Shown here: piece by piece, positions 9,451-21,855 of the stretch
How positions within the stretch are numbered: position 1 is the first letter of the stretch
Layout: every line of letters starts with the position of its first letter
Source of the DNA: Kappaphycus alvarezii
Taxonomy: Eukaryota; Rhodophyta; Florideophyceae; Gigartinales; Solieriaceae
Assembly (NCBI GenBank): GCA_002205965.3
Contig: NADL03000466.1
Span: 1,240,001 to 1,304,000 of the forward strand
Reading direction: 5' to 3'
DNA: 64,000 nucleotides
Translations under genes and position numbers: made by a program
Notes under the pieces: generated by a model
Seen by the model: only the letters and a program-made list of their open reading frames with translations
What the model was told of the DNA's origin: nothing
The model's database searches: none

Positions 9451-12400
9451 TACTATCATGCTTTACATTGCAACGTTACACATCTACTTGCCAATCTTGC
9501 AAAGTCAAACAACGAACCGACCACTATTTGCTTCCTTCAGCCCCTCAAGCGTCCGGATCCTGATTTTAGGTCTCTTTGAACGTCAAATCAAAGAAGTCCA
9601 GGGCACAGCTCTCCCCATTAGCAATCACATTCCTCTACCTCAGCTGGCTCCCCTTCCTTGCCCACCGTTTCTCGCACTCCTCCTCCAAGATACGTTCTGC
9701 AGCACGCACAGCGTGCAAAAAGCTATGGAACTCCTCCAGTAGCGTAACATACACCTCTGCAGCCCTCTAATTCCTCTTCCCCCTCCTCCTTCTTCTTTAG
9801 CCGGCTCTACTATTCCCCAGGTGTTACCGGTGACCCTTTTCCCCCTCCTCTTTTCTCTATACCCCCTATACCTATGCTAATAACTCACATAACCACCTTC
9901 GCAGGCGTCTCCTCCCCTTCACAATTCACCCTCCGAGCACCTTCATATTTCAGCATCCCCCATCTCCTTCATCTCCTCCAGATATTCGCACGCCCTGGCT
10001 ATCAGTCCCATCTGCTTCCCCGACACAGCTTTAACCTCCCTTTCAGCTCCTCTTTCTCCCTCTACACTGTGTCCACCATCCTCGCCACACACTCCACCGT
10101 ATCATCCGCATGCCCCCCCCTATCCGACACATCTTCGAACGCTCTCGAACAATAGAAATCACCTCTAGTAACATCCGATACTCTGAAAGACTCAGGAAAA
10201 GCCACCAACCTCACTCATTTCCTCCGCAATCAAATCATCAAACTTCTCCTTGAACTCACCTCCCGTCCTCCTCACTCGCACTTTTATCTCCCTCAAAAAA
10301 AATTCCTCTGGCCATTCCCCTCCATCACCATCTCCTTTGCCCTTGCCCGCGTTCCACCTATTTCTTAACTGGCTCAAGTACACTGCCTTCTCCCGAGACC
10401 TGCCAACCCCCTTCTCCCATCCGGCGGTGGTTGTTCTGGCACCACTTTACCCTCCAACCGCGCAATGAGCTGATCTTCTTTCACTTGCCCACTCGGCATT
10501 TTCGGCGCGCGGCGCAATGGCCACAAAAGTAATCAGAACCTACAACCCCACTATGTTCGCACCTCCCGTTCTGCTGGATTAGGATGCCAATTTTGACAGG
10601 ATCCATTTCTACATGCCCTGGCCTTTTACGGCTCGATTTCACCTATTAATTTTCGCGATATTTCACCCCACTGTATTCAAACCTCCCTCTCGCCTTTCGA
10701 AATTTATAATTCATAAAACATATTCCCAACATTCTTTCTTCTCAAGCTTCGGTTTCCGATATATCAACAAAGTTGAAACCATAAACACATATACTTTAGA
10801 ACTTATGAATAACAAAAGCACCTTTCCCCTTTACATGCTACATGATAACTGCCGAGCTCCCTCCCAGCATACACACCCAACTTATGCATTCGTTCCATTG
10901 CAAAGCCACCCATGTTTTGTTGAGACGAAACTGCATTTTCAGGCTCCATGCTATCACTTGCCCACGAAAGTCTCATCCTTCACAACTCCCTCCTAAGCCC
11001 TCTTAAGTATACCGAAATAAATTTACTTTTTAATCACTCCTCACCTCCCGCATCTAATTCCATTCAAGTAGCATCATCAGCCACTTATTTCAGCAATCAT
11101 CACTCTCAACATAAACTTATACAGTCTCAGAAACATCTCCGTAGTCATCATCGAAACCGGTCTTGCTTCTGAGCAATAGAAACCCCGAAAATATCTCCTT
11201 GTTAACGATTAATTCGTCAGCACAGACTCAATTTCCAACGACTCCATTTTCTTTTGCGGAAGGACCTAATCCCTGGGGAAATTCTTCCATTTATACCCTC
11301 CATCCCGTACGCATGACTTTGTTTTCATACAGAGCGGCAATATAATTCATTTTTTCTCCAAACACGGCTTGAGATCTTGCACCAAACTCGCTATATTCGT
11401 AGCCATCCATACTGCAGACGACCCTCCAGAGAACGGTATCACTCTCACTAGACCACAAGGCCTCACCTTCGCTACCGTTAAGTGGGAGCACGCACTCGCA
11501 GAAGGCTTCTAGATATCAAGTCTCACATACGCCATCTTCAGCAAACAAGAATTCACTAAGCAATACCATAAAACATTGTCTAGCTCCCCGGCTTCAAGGT
11601 CGTTGGCTCATCATATGGCTTTTTAATAATGAATCAAGTCGCTACCAATCACAAACAAGCCATTTCGAATATTATGAAAGAACTACTTTCACTCATGAGC
11701 TCCAATAACAGCATTTTCTTCAATAAAATAGAAAGGTTCGAAAGGCTTCTGGAATATGGCAGAAATCCCACAAACTTCTCTACTTAAACCTCCAATTTCT
11801 ACCTCAGAAACGGCATCTTCTCCCAACTATCCAGGAAGGAAACGAAAGCCGGGAACTATAACCCCGCTCCATTCCATACGAACTATGTCAATGTTCTCCT
11901 CAATTATATTATCTAGTGTAAACTAGTTGCCATTTGTCTCACAATTCCTTGTAACAAATACTTGAACTTCGTGCTCCAATCCCTTTTTTAGTCTGTACAC
12001 CACTCCTTTACCCTATCTTTCTCTAATCTTTCCCTTCAAATCTCAGGCTAGCTTCACGATTCTAGAATTAAGAAAGATATGTGGTTACTGTCACTCTCAG
12101 GTACCAACCCGGCTCTACATCAGGCTGACAAATAATCATCACACGATCAAGAGGGAAAAATAACAGGAAAACCTACGCAACGCCTTAGGCTTGATAGATA
12201 GCCTCAAAAAACGTAACTGCGAACTCTGAAAACTTGCCAACACAGATTAGATTCTCTTCCTTATCCGTACTACACCGCATATCATCTACTGACAGATATG
12301 ATTACCAGGCTGGGTGTCTAATTACATTTCTCTGATAAAAATACATTCTCGACCATTTTTATCCCACGCTCTAAACAAACACAAAGATTTTATCATCAAA

Positions 12401-13150
12401 GTACCTTCCTACCTCCAGTAAAATATTACTTGCAAACCACGATATCCCCGCTCGCACATAGCACTTCTGACTTTCACAATTTAGTACCGAATTTTATATT
12501 CTCTGAACCATTTTTAACGAGACCCAGAGCATCAATATAAATAAATTTCCATCTCCTGCTTCTAAATCATAAAAATACAGCTCTTCATTCCCTCACGACT
12601 ATCGACAAATTCCCTCAGGTATGCAGCAGCACGAAGTTATCACCTCCATCCCACCGCCCTAGCCTTCCAGTCCAATACATCAGTCAATAATATATCACAG
12701 CGCACCGTCATTACAATCAAAAATGACCTACATTTGAAGCTATCAAAAATCATAATTTTTTCGAAGGCCGATGATTTGAATACCAAATGGCCAACGACCT
12801 TCTCGATGAGATTCACGACATTTATAGGAATATCACACGGTTACAATGCCTCAAAATCTTAAGCAAGCAAGATTTCATAAACAAAATCTTCAGCAGCCGA
12901 TATCGTATCAGTTCTTACATCGAGCACTCCGTAGACCTCGGTCAACAAAACCACTTTGCAAGCGTGTTCAGCTTTCACAGGCTGTTTTCCTCCGCACCAA
13001 AAATCACAATTATCCCTACTTAATTTGTTCGGACTTATATACCCTTTTCTAAACTCTGTCATCAACGGGCCGAACCACTTCTTCCTCCCTTTCGCCATAA
13101 GGACCTTATTTCGATGCCTAATCCAAAGCTTTCTCCACATTTTCATAATC
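9450..13150. other. G-depleted, C-rich (plus strand) non-coding tract
   Basis: Over about 3.6 kb the plus strand is dominated by A, C and T, with few G; around 10,021-10,080, for instance, only about five G against some 27 C. Frames in it are Pro/Ser/Thr-rich on the plus strand and Lys/Glu/Gly-rich on the minus strand purely because of the skew. None shows a domain. No tandem repeat is obvious. It may be a decayed element or a tract with asymmetric mutation. Confidence 0.6.
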
Positions 13151-13714
13151 GAAGAAGGCTTTTACTGTGTACAGTCGCACTATAGGTCCCCACAAAGTAC
13201 TTCATTTAGTTGCAAGCAGCTCTACTCATGGAGAGTGACCTACTATGGATACATGGTTGCGTCCATGTTTGGTGGTACGTTCTCCGCGGCCATGGCGTGC
13301 ATGGAGCTGGAGCAATATCTGGAATTCATCGGTTGCGAGCCGGAAACGGCCTGATACGGACATTTAAAGCACGCAGCCGTGGTGGACTTCGCGAGTTGTA
13401 TGTTAGGGAAAGAGAGATACATCGTCATTTTACAGGAAGCTCGTAATGTTGTGCGTAGAGTGACGGGAATGATTCCTGAAACGAAGATGATCCCTTCCAG
13501 GACGTGGAGGGCTCCTTCAAGGTTTCCTCAATACCAATTGTTCCCACCGTACTTTGTGGACTTTATTTCGTCGACTTTGGAAGATGGGAAGCTTGGAACT
13601 ATTAGAAGGGGCAGAGTTTATATTAATGACCGAAAAATGTGCAGGAAAAAAAGAAACTTCTTGACGGCAGGGCGCTTCTGGCAACAGAGGCAACAATTTC
13701 TGGTTGTTTCGTAG
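13150..13714 (+). pseudogene. Unrecognised coding-like frame with one stop
   Basis: One frame runs open from about 13,150 to the stop at 13,714, apart from a single TGA at ~13,352. It includes VTYYGYMVASMFGGTFSAA before the stop and QYQLFPPYFVDFISSTLEDG after it. Base skew differs from the tract to its left. I do not recognise the family; a transposon-derived protein is possible given the LTR next door. Confidence 0.3.
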
Positions 13715-14149
13715 CAAATTCCACATTTCGACATCCCAATGCGAATGTTGGGGTATGTGCGTGTGGTACGCGAAATGGGCTGTTCTAGAGCAGTGATACA
13801 GTCCCCGGCAAATCCGGTCTACGAAAATATGTACACTTGTATTTTCGCTGTCGTAGAGAAGTATTTTTGATCGGCTCTCATTGACGCCGTGCTTCACACC
13901 ACATGCATGGCCGTGTGCGATCACTTCCACATGGCCCAAAAGAGGAAAATTAGGTTCTCCATAGAGGAAGAAGGTAGCAGTATGCGCAGAACCCGATGAG
14001 AGAGGGGAATGAAGCGGAGCCTGGTGGTGGCATCGCTTCGACCTTGTGCGCCGCGGAATGGACTGCGTGGTGGGATAGGGACTGGGCACGAGGTAAAGTA
14101 CGTGGAATGGAGAGAATCAGTGTATTGAGGAGTAGCGCGGCAAGTTTGC
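13715..14149. other. Stretch between ORF and LTR
   Basis: Interrupted frames, one of them reading VYENMYTCIFAVVEKYF on the plus strand, suggest the decayed continuation of the preceding coding-like sequence. No function can be assigned. Confidence 0.3.
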
Positions 14150-15145
14150 GTAGTGCAATGCGGTATACAGTTCTTCTCATCTAGAAACGGAACACGACCA
14201 GACAACTAGAAAAACAACACACACACACACACCAAGACTAACAGCGTGTTCGCTGGCCCTCTTTCTCTTGAAGCACCCTGCGATGCAGTAGCACAGCTCG
14301 CCGGTGTCGAGGAGGAGTGGAGCTGGAAGAGCGGGGGTGCTTCCTTGGACGGCCGAACGTATACTTGTCCTCCGGGCTGAAAGGCCTCACCGTGGTCCGC
14401 GGAATGCTAGAAATCTGATAAGGATCGATTCCAAAGAACTATGGACACCAGGGGTTTAATATTGGGGAAAGAAGATGTAGTGGTGGGTCAGCAGTGCTGA
14501 ATATCTCCTTTGGAGATGAGGATGTTGTCACCAACGACAACCTTGAAGTTCCTATTTGTGTATAGACGCCAAAGTCCGGGGCGCTTAGTATGAGTAAATA
14601 TCACAAACAAACAATAAAAATGGTATTATAGTATCGGATTGAGAGGGGGAAAAGAGAGGGGGATCCGGGGGTTAAACGTGGCTGTAGCCAAAGTTGCTGT
14701 TGGCAAGGTTTCTGCAAAGGCGGAAGTTGGGAGTCAAGTTCTGAGCCAACACTGGGGTGGCTGTTTAATCTGGGGCCCTAGTGCCAAGAAGGCATAAATA
14801 CTGATTAGCCAGGTTAGGGTTATCTACGACGGCGGGGTGAGTGTACTTAGGGTCAGCAAGTAAAAGAGATACAAATTAGAGATAAGTGAATCCGAAACTT
14901 GGCCGAATAGGTGTCTTTCACCTGCGAAAAGATCATGTCCAATTTAGGGCCCGAATGGTCCAGATTGAAAGCCCTCAAGCATCCGGGGGTTGTTATACAG
15001 TGCCAGGAATAATAGTGGGCGAAAAGCGAAAATTGTCGTTACTGTACAGTACAGTGCCTGCTGGTTAGCAGTGAATTAGATCAAGAAAAGATCACCAAAA
15101 TCAGCTCTGCCGATGGCAGCACAGTGTGAGTTCCAGTTGCACTAC
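14150..15145 (-). repeat. ~1 kb LTR, family 1, copy 2
   Basis: Read on the minus strand it starts TGTAGTGCAACTGGAACTC and ends GCATTGCACTACG, with the same internal order as the other full copies. It directly adjoins the duplicated block A. At the inverted partner locus near 59,852 only about the first 70 bp of this LTR remain after block A. Confidence 0.85.
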
Positions 15146-18100
15146 AGTTTGGAGCGGAACTTAAGGGAATCAGTGAGTAATTAGGAGAGAGATGTCAGGG
15201 CAACAGATGTACCTAGCAACTTTATGCCCAGGGTGGGAGTGTCGGCTGAGATGGACGTTAGAGGTAGTGAAGCGGCGCAAAGAAGGTTTTTTTTGGGGGT
15301 GTAGAGCTGGTGCAAAGGGATGCTGCCAGTGCTGGGTGAGTTGTGGATGACGGAGAGAGTGAGGTTGATATAGAAAAGAAAAGTCCCAGCCGGAAACTGA
15401 GGGGTATTTGTTCAAGGAGGGCCACATGAGCGGGTGATAGGTGACGTGGTGAGAACTGAGACGGATGCACGCCGCGGAAGGAGTGAAGAACGTGGGGGAG
15501 CCGTAAGCGACGGAGACTGTTAAGGTCAGGATGAGGTAGAGACGGGAAGAGAGGGTGGTGGTGAAGCTGAGATGAGAGTGACGCTGCGTATGGATAGGGG
15601 ATCGAATAGAGGTTGAATCGGACAATCAGGTGAAAGGAAAGAGCTATGGGGCTAGGGCAGGGAGGGGAAGTGGACGGATAGGTACGGAGGACACTGAGCA
15701 GACTCGAGAACGGCGACATGATCGGGGAGGAGAATGGTAAGAATGTTAGAGGGTGATGAAATTTGTCTGACGTTGACGCTACCTCGGGAGTCCCAACGGG
15801 CGCTAGAGGGGAGGAGAATCGGAAGAAGGAGTAGAGTGTCGTCGGAGGGTTGAATAAGTGCAGTAAATGTGCTAGGGCGCGGGGAGGAAGGAGAGGAAGG
15901 GGTAAAAAGCGGAGGGGATGATGTAAGTATTCTGCCTCGAATGAGGATGGTGGAGAAGGTCACCTCCCTGAAGAGGGAGGTGAGATAGATGAAGGAAGAT
16001 TATAAAAGTGTTATTTTCTGTTTCAAATTTACACAGAATGAGGTAGAGCGAGATAGGGGGAGTAAGAAGGGCAGGAATTGCTGAGTGGCCTTAAAAATAT
16101 AAAAATTATGAAATATGTAGGCTTTATGTATCTGTTCAAGTGAACTTAGTTCAAATAAAGTCATTTTCGGGGAACGTAACCTGAAACTGAAGCCGTAGCG
16201 CCCGAAATTGGACCAGTATTGAGCCTTATTCAGCTCATATCCGTGATTTAAACAGTGGATCCAACAGACACAAGACTGTGGCCCAGTAAATCTCCGGCCT
16301 ACAGATGAAATGATTTGCTTCGATAGTTTTAATATCTGTTAGTAAGGTCTCGTATAATTTCTACAGGGTAACTAGAAGGAGATGGAAAATATTCCGATTT
16401 TTACAGCACTCTATTTTGACATTGTGTCAAACTGCAGTCAGTCAAAGCTTCTGCATTGACTAAAGAAAACCTGATGAAATATATATTGAGTAAAAATAAT
16501 CACTGCATTACATAGACGGCCCTGTGTGGATGAAAGCCGTGACTCAATCTTTCAAGCAACTGCGTACAATGCCTCAGATTTTAAATTTGTTTCTCGTTAA
16601 ATCTTTCCTTTGAACTTAAATGTATTTTAAAATAAACACAGGCACATTTATTTCCAAAAATGCGGCTTTTGGTCTTTAAAATTACCTCGACGGTAAATAA
16701 AATGCGCTACTCATGTTTAATATCAATTATAAATAATACTGTATAATTGGAAAATAATATTGCATATCCGTATTTCCTAACCATTTTCTAGTATCTATCA
16801 GCAAACATATGTAGAGTTTTGAAAAACCTCTTGGTTAACTTTGAAAATAAAAAAATCTTCTGCCTGATAATACTATTAAGACGAAATACCCTTAAAAGGA
16901 AATATATTATCTTAAAGAGCGCTAAAGAAGTGCAGCATTTCAAACAGACACACATAGTTGCCCAGGAATTTTCATCTATAATGGAACTTTTTAAAGCATA
17001 TTTCGTGTAATTGAGCTAATCAATTTTTTTCCTGAGAAATAATTTCCCAGCAACTGAACAGAGCACCTGAATTGGCAGTAAGAAGCAATTTAAGCCATAT
17101 AAGATGACATAAAATCTATCAACTCCAATTTCACGCACTGCATATCAGAGTAATTCGTCGTTTTCTATATACGAGATATGCGAACCTTGAGAAGTACGGT
17201 ATGATAAATTGTGTACTCCACTACAAAAATCCAGAAACGAATCCATACCGACTATAACTTCAGCTCTACCTGTTGGTTCTTATCTTTTTATTGAAACGGC
17301 GAAGTTGTATACATAGATGATCCATACGCGCGGGTGATAAAAAGTCCACAAAATACCCTCAAGAACTGGAAAAGGTTCAAATGACTGACTAGGAGCAAAA
17401 AAAGGATCAACGAATTATGTCGAAAATAATGCCACTGGTCAAGCAAGTCCCACTGCATCCCTGTAGCCTAATCTTGAATGCAGTCCCATGATGAAAAGAG
17501 GATAAATAATACTGAAGTGAGCACTTAAACACAAACATAACCTATGGGCCCCATTTTTTCTACATTCGTATTTGATTACCGTTTTTGCGGAATTGATTAT
17601 GGCACATGCTCTAAACAATATTAAAAAAATATATCAACAGATATGAAGCGAAGAACATGTTAAAAGATAGTTAAATTTATTTTTGGTTGCGTAAAATTTT
17701 GATTATCTATGATCAGAGGAACATACATTTGAAAAATCTTAAATTAAAAGGAACGAAAAGCTTTAAACAATATTTATTTGATATTTGACATCATCGCAGC
17801 TAGTGAAAACCCACAAGTTACTGTACATGGGCCTCTGTATGAGCAAATTGTTCTCTACGAGAAATTATTGCATATATTTGTCGGGAACGTATCTAAAACA
17901 TTCCTTTCAATTCCAAGAGAAAAGCTAAGTGTAAATATTAGAATACGGACAAATGCAAGCATACATACATGCATTAATGTAAAAGAACGTGTTATTTACT
18001 GCTTAATGGAAACGTCTTTTACAATATGAGTAAGATTTCCAAAGCTCTAAAAAAGCTGGTCAATCACTAAGCCAACAGCTAGAGGCTGGATGGCAAATTT

Positions 18101-18417
18101 ATTAAGTGGAAAATTTTTCATTTCAGGTCCGAGTATACTTAAAAAATCTCACAGAGCAATACAAATAAAATGTTCACGCAGAAAAAATCCATTTAAAACA
18201 TACCTATTTTGTGTAAAATAGCGATTCAAAGTTCTATTTTTTAATAGTGCCTCGCTTTTGAATTGATTCGTTTAAAATTTCCCTCGCAATTGGAAGAAAA
18301 TAATACATTCTTAATATGGAAACAGTTTCAGTTTCGGCGGCGTAAATATTCACCGCTCCGAGCATTAAATTACCATAAATCAGTGATGAAACATAAAATA
18401 GTTTATATCTCACAAAA
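15146..18417 (-). repeat. Duplicated block A, left copy
   Basis: The block is repeated almost identically, inverted, at 56,592-59,851. The part 15,146-16,080 is pyrimidine-rich on the minus strand and has open but Pro/Ser/Leu-rich frames in several phases (e.g. 15,170-15,625), which I do not trust as genes. A perfect 9-bp hairpin sits at 15,961-15,982. From 16,100 to 18,417 the block is AT-rich with only short frames. Identity with the other copy stops at ~18,417, after the shared run TTTATATCTCACAAAAAC. Confidence 0.88.
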
Positions 18418-18795
18418 ACCTGCTTTGGCTACAGCAAATTCCGTTATGATTAGAAGATGCTCTTCAGCCGTGAAGCGGGAGTGTCGACCTTTCTTTTCCC
18501 TCTCACAGCTATAATCAGGGGATTTGTTCATGGTGGCCTCTTCATTCGCTCTCTGAGTCGGATTACTCGACGCATCGGCCTCAGAATAAGCTGGTGTAGA
18601 GGTGATCGGAGGAGCTTGTGCAGGGGTATTCGGGTTTAAGATAGGTATAGGCTCAATTTTTTCAGGACTGGCTCGCAAGCAAGGGGCGCCTTGTGAACTT
18701 GCGAGCTGATTTGTAAATATGATCGACGATAGTGATGCTGATAGGGTGGCGGTGAAGAGGAGGATAGTAGCGGGGTGTTGGGGTTGGATAAGCAA
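18418..18795 (-). pseudogene. Truncated fragment with possible SANT/Myb-like segment
   Basis: A minus-strand frame (start ~18,795) has a Pro/Ala/Ser-rich stretch, then EREKKGRHSRFTAEEHLLII, which resembles the first helix of SANT/Myb-like DNA-binding segments found in some transposons. It runs into block A at ~18,417 and stops soon after at 18,403, so the domain is cut at the repeat boundary. The family call is tentative; only one helix is present. Confidence 0.3.
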
Positions 18796-19483
18796 AGGGG
18801 GGTTGGTCGGGATAGGGGGTCAAGGTCGGGGTAGGAGCGGTCTCGAAAGGACAAGTGCAGGATGTTTTCATGTACGGTTCCTGCCAAATATTTTCACAAG
18901 ACTCCTCACTAATTACTGTGATTTCAGTTCCACTCGTCACAAAAACATCATCTCGGATTCCCATAAATCATTACAGTCTGTAATAATTTAGTCATATTTG
19001 AAACTGAAAAGTGGTAGAGTAATCTCTCTAATGAAACAAGCCAATGGATATCTGAATCAAACCTTAATTTGGAATTATTATCTGCATCCAAATTTGATAG
19101 AAAATAAAAGTTTGGAAGAAATATGAAGAGTTTAAATATAGAAATAAGTTTTGCGACTATAAATAAGCACGATTTTTACTGCTTTGATTTGTGAGGTAAC
19201 GCTTGAGGAAATTTAGAAATACTGTTTTGAATGACGGTTATTAATTTCATTTAAAAGAAACTTGTCTCTCATGCTGTTTATATTCACCATTAAGATGAAT
19301 ACATTATGAAAATTCTAGTACGTATCTGTTCGCAAAGTATCATCAATTGATTACATATGTGATCAAATTTAAACATTTTTGAGACATTTCAGATTTACAT
19401 TTTCCTTTAAGTCCCTGCTAGCTGTACAAAGTTATATTTCAAAGCTACCAATTCTTCAATGACTAATTAAACTACTTATCTAT
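18796..19483. other. Unique stretch between blocks A and B
   Basis: AT-rich, with no supported gene. Its counterpart beside the right copy of block B would lie beyond the window end, so it cannot be compared. Confidence 0.4.
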
Positions 19484-19918
19484 CGCAATATCACTCAAAA
19501 TTTCGTTCAAGATAGTGAAATATAAAGACGGAAGTTTGCTCCCTGGAAGTAGGGTTCACACCAAAGTGCGCTTCCTTACATCTGAAGTCAATTGTAGGGA
19601 GTTGTATGGAACCAGCTAGAAGACAAAAAAATTTCAGAAACAGCCGTGGTAATCGTGAAAGTGGCTAACGGTTGAAGTTATGAAAGAATATTTTTCATTA
19701 ATTTGGAAATTCTGGACGATTTACAGGAGCAAGAAATTATATTATCCAGTTTTAAAGGAGAAAAATCTCACTTTCACGGGAAATGTGTAGTTTGATGCCG
19801 AAATCAATGAGCTCTGGCAGGCCTGTAGATGAAAGGACAGTGAACTTCGCTTTGGAAAGTAAGTATTCCAATGTTTGCTCAGCAGGTGAAAATTTAAGGG
19901 TTTAGGAGTTTCATTCTC

Positions 19919-20783
19919 GTGAACCGTTTCGATTTTGGCGATCACAGGAACTTTTGGGTCAATTCTTCTCCATTGAAGTACATGCAGAGTCCAATTTTTG
20001 GTAATATTATGCGACTTAGGAGGTTTGACATTGGCCTCCGTTTCAAATATTTCTCGGAATCCCAAACTCTGACAGAGGAAGAAGAATTCAGTTCCAGCAG
20101 GCGTTGGAGACTGATTAGAGACTTTTTCGAAGCAATCAAAGAGCATCATCCACTTCATATGAAGCCGTCAGACTCAATTTTTGTGGACGCAAAAATGTTA
20201 AGAGTTTATGGAATTAGCGGTAAGGGAATTTTGAGAGGACTTCAGAACTAAGTCGGTCTTGATAAGAAACCGGAAAATGGGTATGAACCTCGAACTGCCG
20301 AGTGTGGAGAAAGTAGCATGAAAATCAAAATAGAGATTCAGAAGTCTTCAGAAGACACTGAAAGTTCAAATACGGTATGTTTACAGCGGACAAAAGCAAT
20401 GATGCAACTTGTACAACATTGGTTCGGATCAGATAGGATTTTATGCGGTGCTTTTTTCTTTTCCTCCCGTTCAGGCTGCCGGAAAGTTGCTGGAGAAGTG
20501 TTTACGTTTCATTGGGGCTGCCAATAATTCTAATTCTTAGTTTCTGGTAGCCTTTTTTCAGGTTAAGAGGTCGCAGACCGAAGTGAGCACATGGAAATTA
20601 AAACTACCGCAGATGAAAATAAGATAGTTGCAGCTTTCATGTGGTTTGATCGAGAGAGGATTATTAGTCAGTACATATGGAACAAACAATGATGGCATTC
20701 CGATTTATCACGAGCGATGGAGATCTACTGCAGGACGAGAACAGCTTCTCAGTTCGGAAAAAGATACTACGAAAGTTTTGAAT
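19919..20783 (+). pseudogene. piggyBac-like DDE transposase, dead and truncated
   Basis: The protein resembles the transposase-IS4-like core of piggyBac relatives seen in algae and protists. FGNIMRLRRFD matches the RFE-type helix region, SIFVDAKMLRVYG the first catalytic Asp motif, and CGESSMKIKIEIQKS the following strand. MQLVQHWFGSDRILCGAFFFSS is the second motif region, where the usual D before the aromatic/F-S run is Gly here. After a putative intron (~20,500-20,561, ending in a pyrimidine tract and CAG), FMWFDRERG and GIPIYHERW match the strand before the third Asp. An in-frame TAA lies at 20,249-20,251, and the C-terminus with the third Asp is cut off by LTR sequence at 20,784. It therefore cannot be active. 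Confidence 0.75.
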
Positions 20784-21258
20784 TGTAACAGGAACTCTTA
20801 CTGTAATCCAACAGCAGAGCTGATCTTGAAGATCTTATTATGATCTAATTTTTGTTCATGTCAGCACAGTGCTCCCAGCAGGTACTATACTGTCCAGTAA
20901 GGGCACGTTTTCGATTGTCTACAACCATTGGTCTCGGTACTGTATATTCAACCGACTGGGACTGAGGGCGTGCAGTCCGGATCACTCGTTCCTCAGCTTA
21001 GACACAATATTATTGCAGGTGAATGGCGCTTATATGGTCAAATATCGACTTTACTAATATATTATTTGGATATATATTCCATGACTGACAATGACTTTAT
21101 CTACCCTGCCGTTGTAGATGGCGTTAACTTAGCTAACTAGTACATATACCTACGGAGCCACTAGGGTACCGGAATAAAGAGCAACCAAGTGTTAGTTCTG
21201 AACTTGAAAACAAACGTAGGCCTTTGCAGAAACCTTGCCAGCGGGAACTTTGGCTATT
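20784..21258 (+). repeat. Partial family-1 LTR in opposite orientation
   Basis: About 475 bp starting TGTAACAGGAACTC on the plus strand is a diverged 5' half of the family-1 LTR. It points opposite to the full LTR at 21,856-22,857. It truncates both the transposase on its left and the gag on its right. Confidence 0.7.
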
Positions 21259-21795
21259 GAGCTCTTGCAGACTTGAAAACATTGCCAACGGAGCGAAGGA
21301 TGGAGGTAGGGAACGCAACATCTTGTAGGTTTTCTCGGTCTCTGATATCTCCGTGTTGTATGCGGCTAGTTCCCCCACATTAGACAAAAAAGATGCCACG
21401 TGCTTATGGAAGTTGCCACTTCCTTGAAAATCAGGGAGTCCAGTTTTTGTTTGATATTCTGGATCACTTGAGTTTTCGACATGGTGAAAATCCTTTCCAA
21501 CTCACCCTACAACTCGCCGGACGTTTTGTCATCGTCGTAAACGAAAATTCTTGTCTGCAAAGCCACGGAATCTCCGAGACAAAAAAATGCTCCCTTTAGC
21601 TATTGCGTTCTTGAGGGTCCATACCTCCAAAGCGTAACTTGACGCGGCTCGACTCGTCGGCTTTGGTTTGAGTCCAAAGAGGAGCGGATCGGACCTAAGT
21701 AAGTAGGCCTTCATTTTTCGGCGCCTTTGTATGAAATCGGCTGGGACTTTGAGCTTTGGCACTCTGCTCAGGGAGTCGTTGTCGTCGCCCGCCAT
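21259..21795 (-). pseudogene. copia-type gag remnant (UBN2-like), left copy
   Basis: Starting MAGDDNDSLSRVPKLKVPAD at 21,795, the product has the capsid signature of plant/protist copia gag: ALEVWTLKNAIAKGSIFLS, then after a frame change LERIFTMSKTQVIQNIKQKL, GELAAYNTEISETE and MLRSLPPSFAPLAMF. A stop and one frameshift interrupt it. It is cut off before any zinc knuckle by the inverted LTR fragment. It lies 60 bp behind the full LTR in the correct orientation, so the pair is the 5' end of one element. Confidence 0.75.
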
Positions 21796-21855
21796 GGTTA
21801 GTCGCAGTGTAAAAAAAAGAAGTGAAAGAGCACGCCTTAACTATCTTCTACGCTT

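Noticed and set aside
13517-14089. 190-codon minus-strand frame
   Set aside because: No domain; it opposes a better plus-strand frame and runs towards the LTR edge.
15170-15963. Long overlapping Pro/Ser/Leu-rich frames (also 59,040-59,817)
   Set aside because: They are open in three phases at once because the strand is pyrimidine-rich; no domain, and the frames are not maintained between copies.
16819-18029. Short AT-rich frames in block A
   Set aside because: Reading frame and length are not preserved between the two copies.
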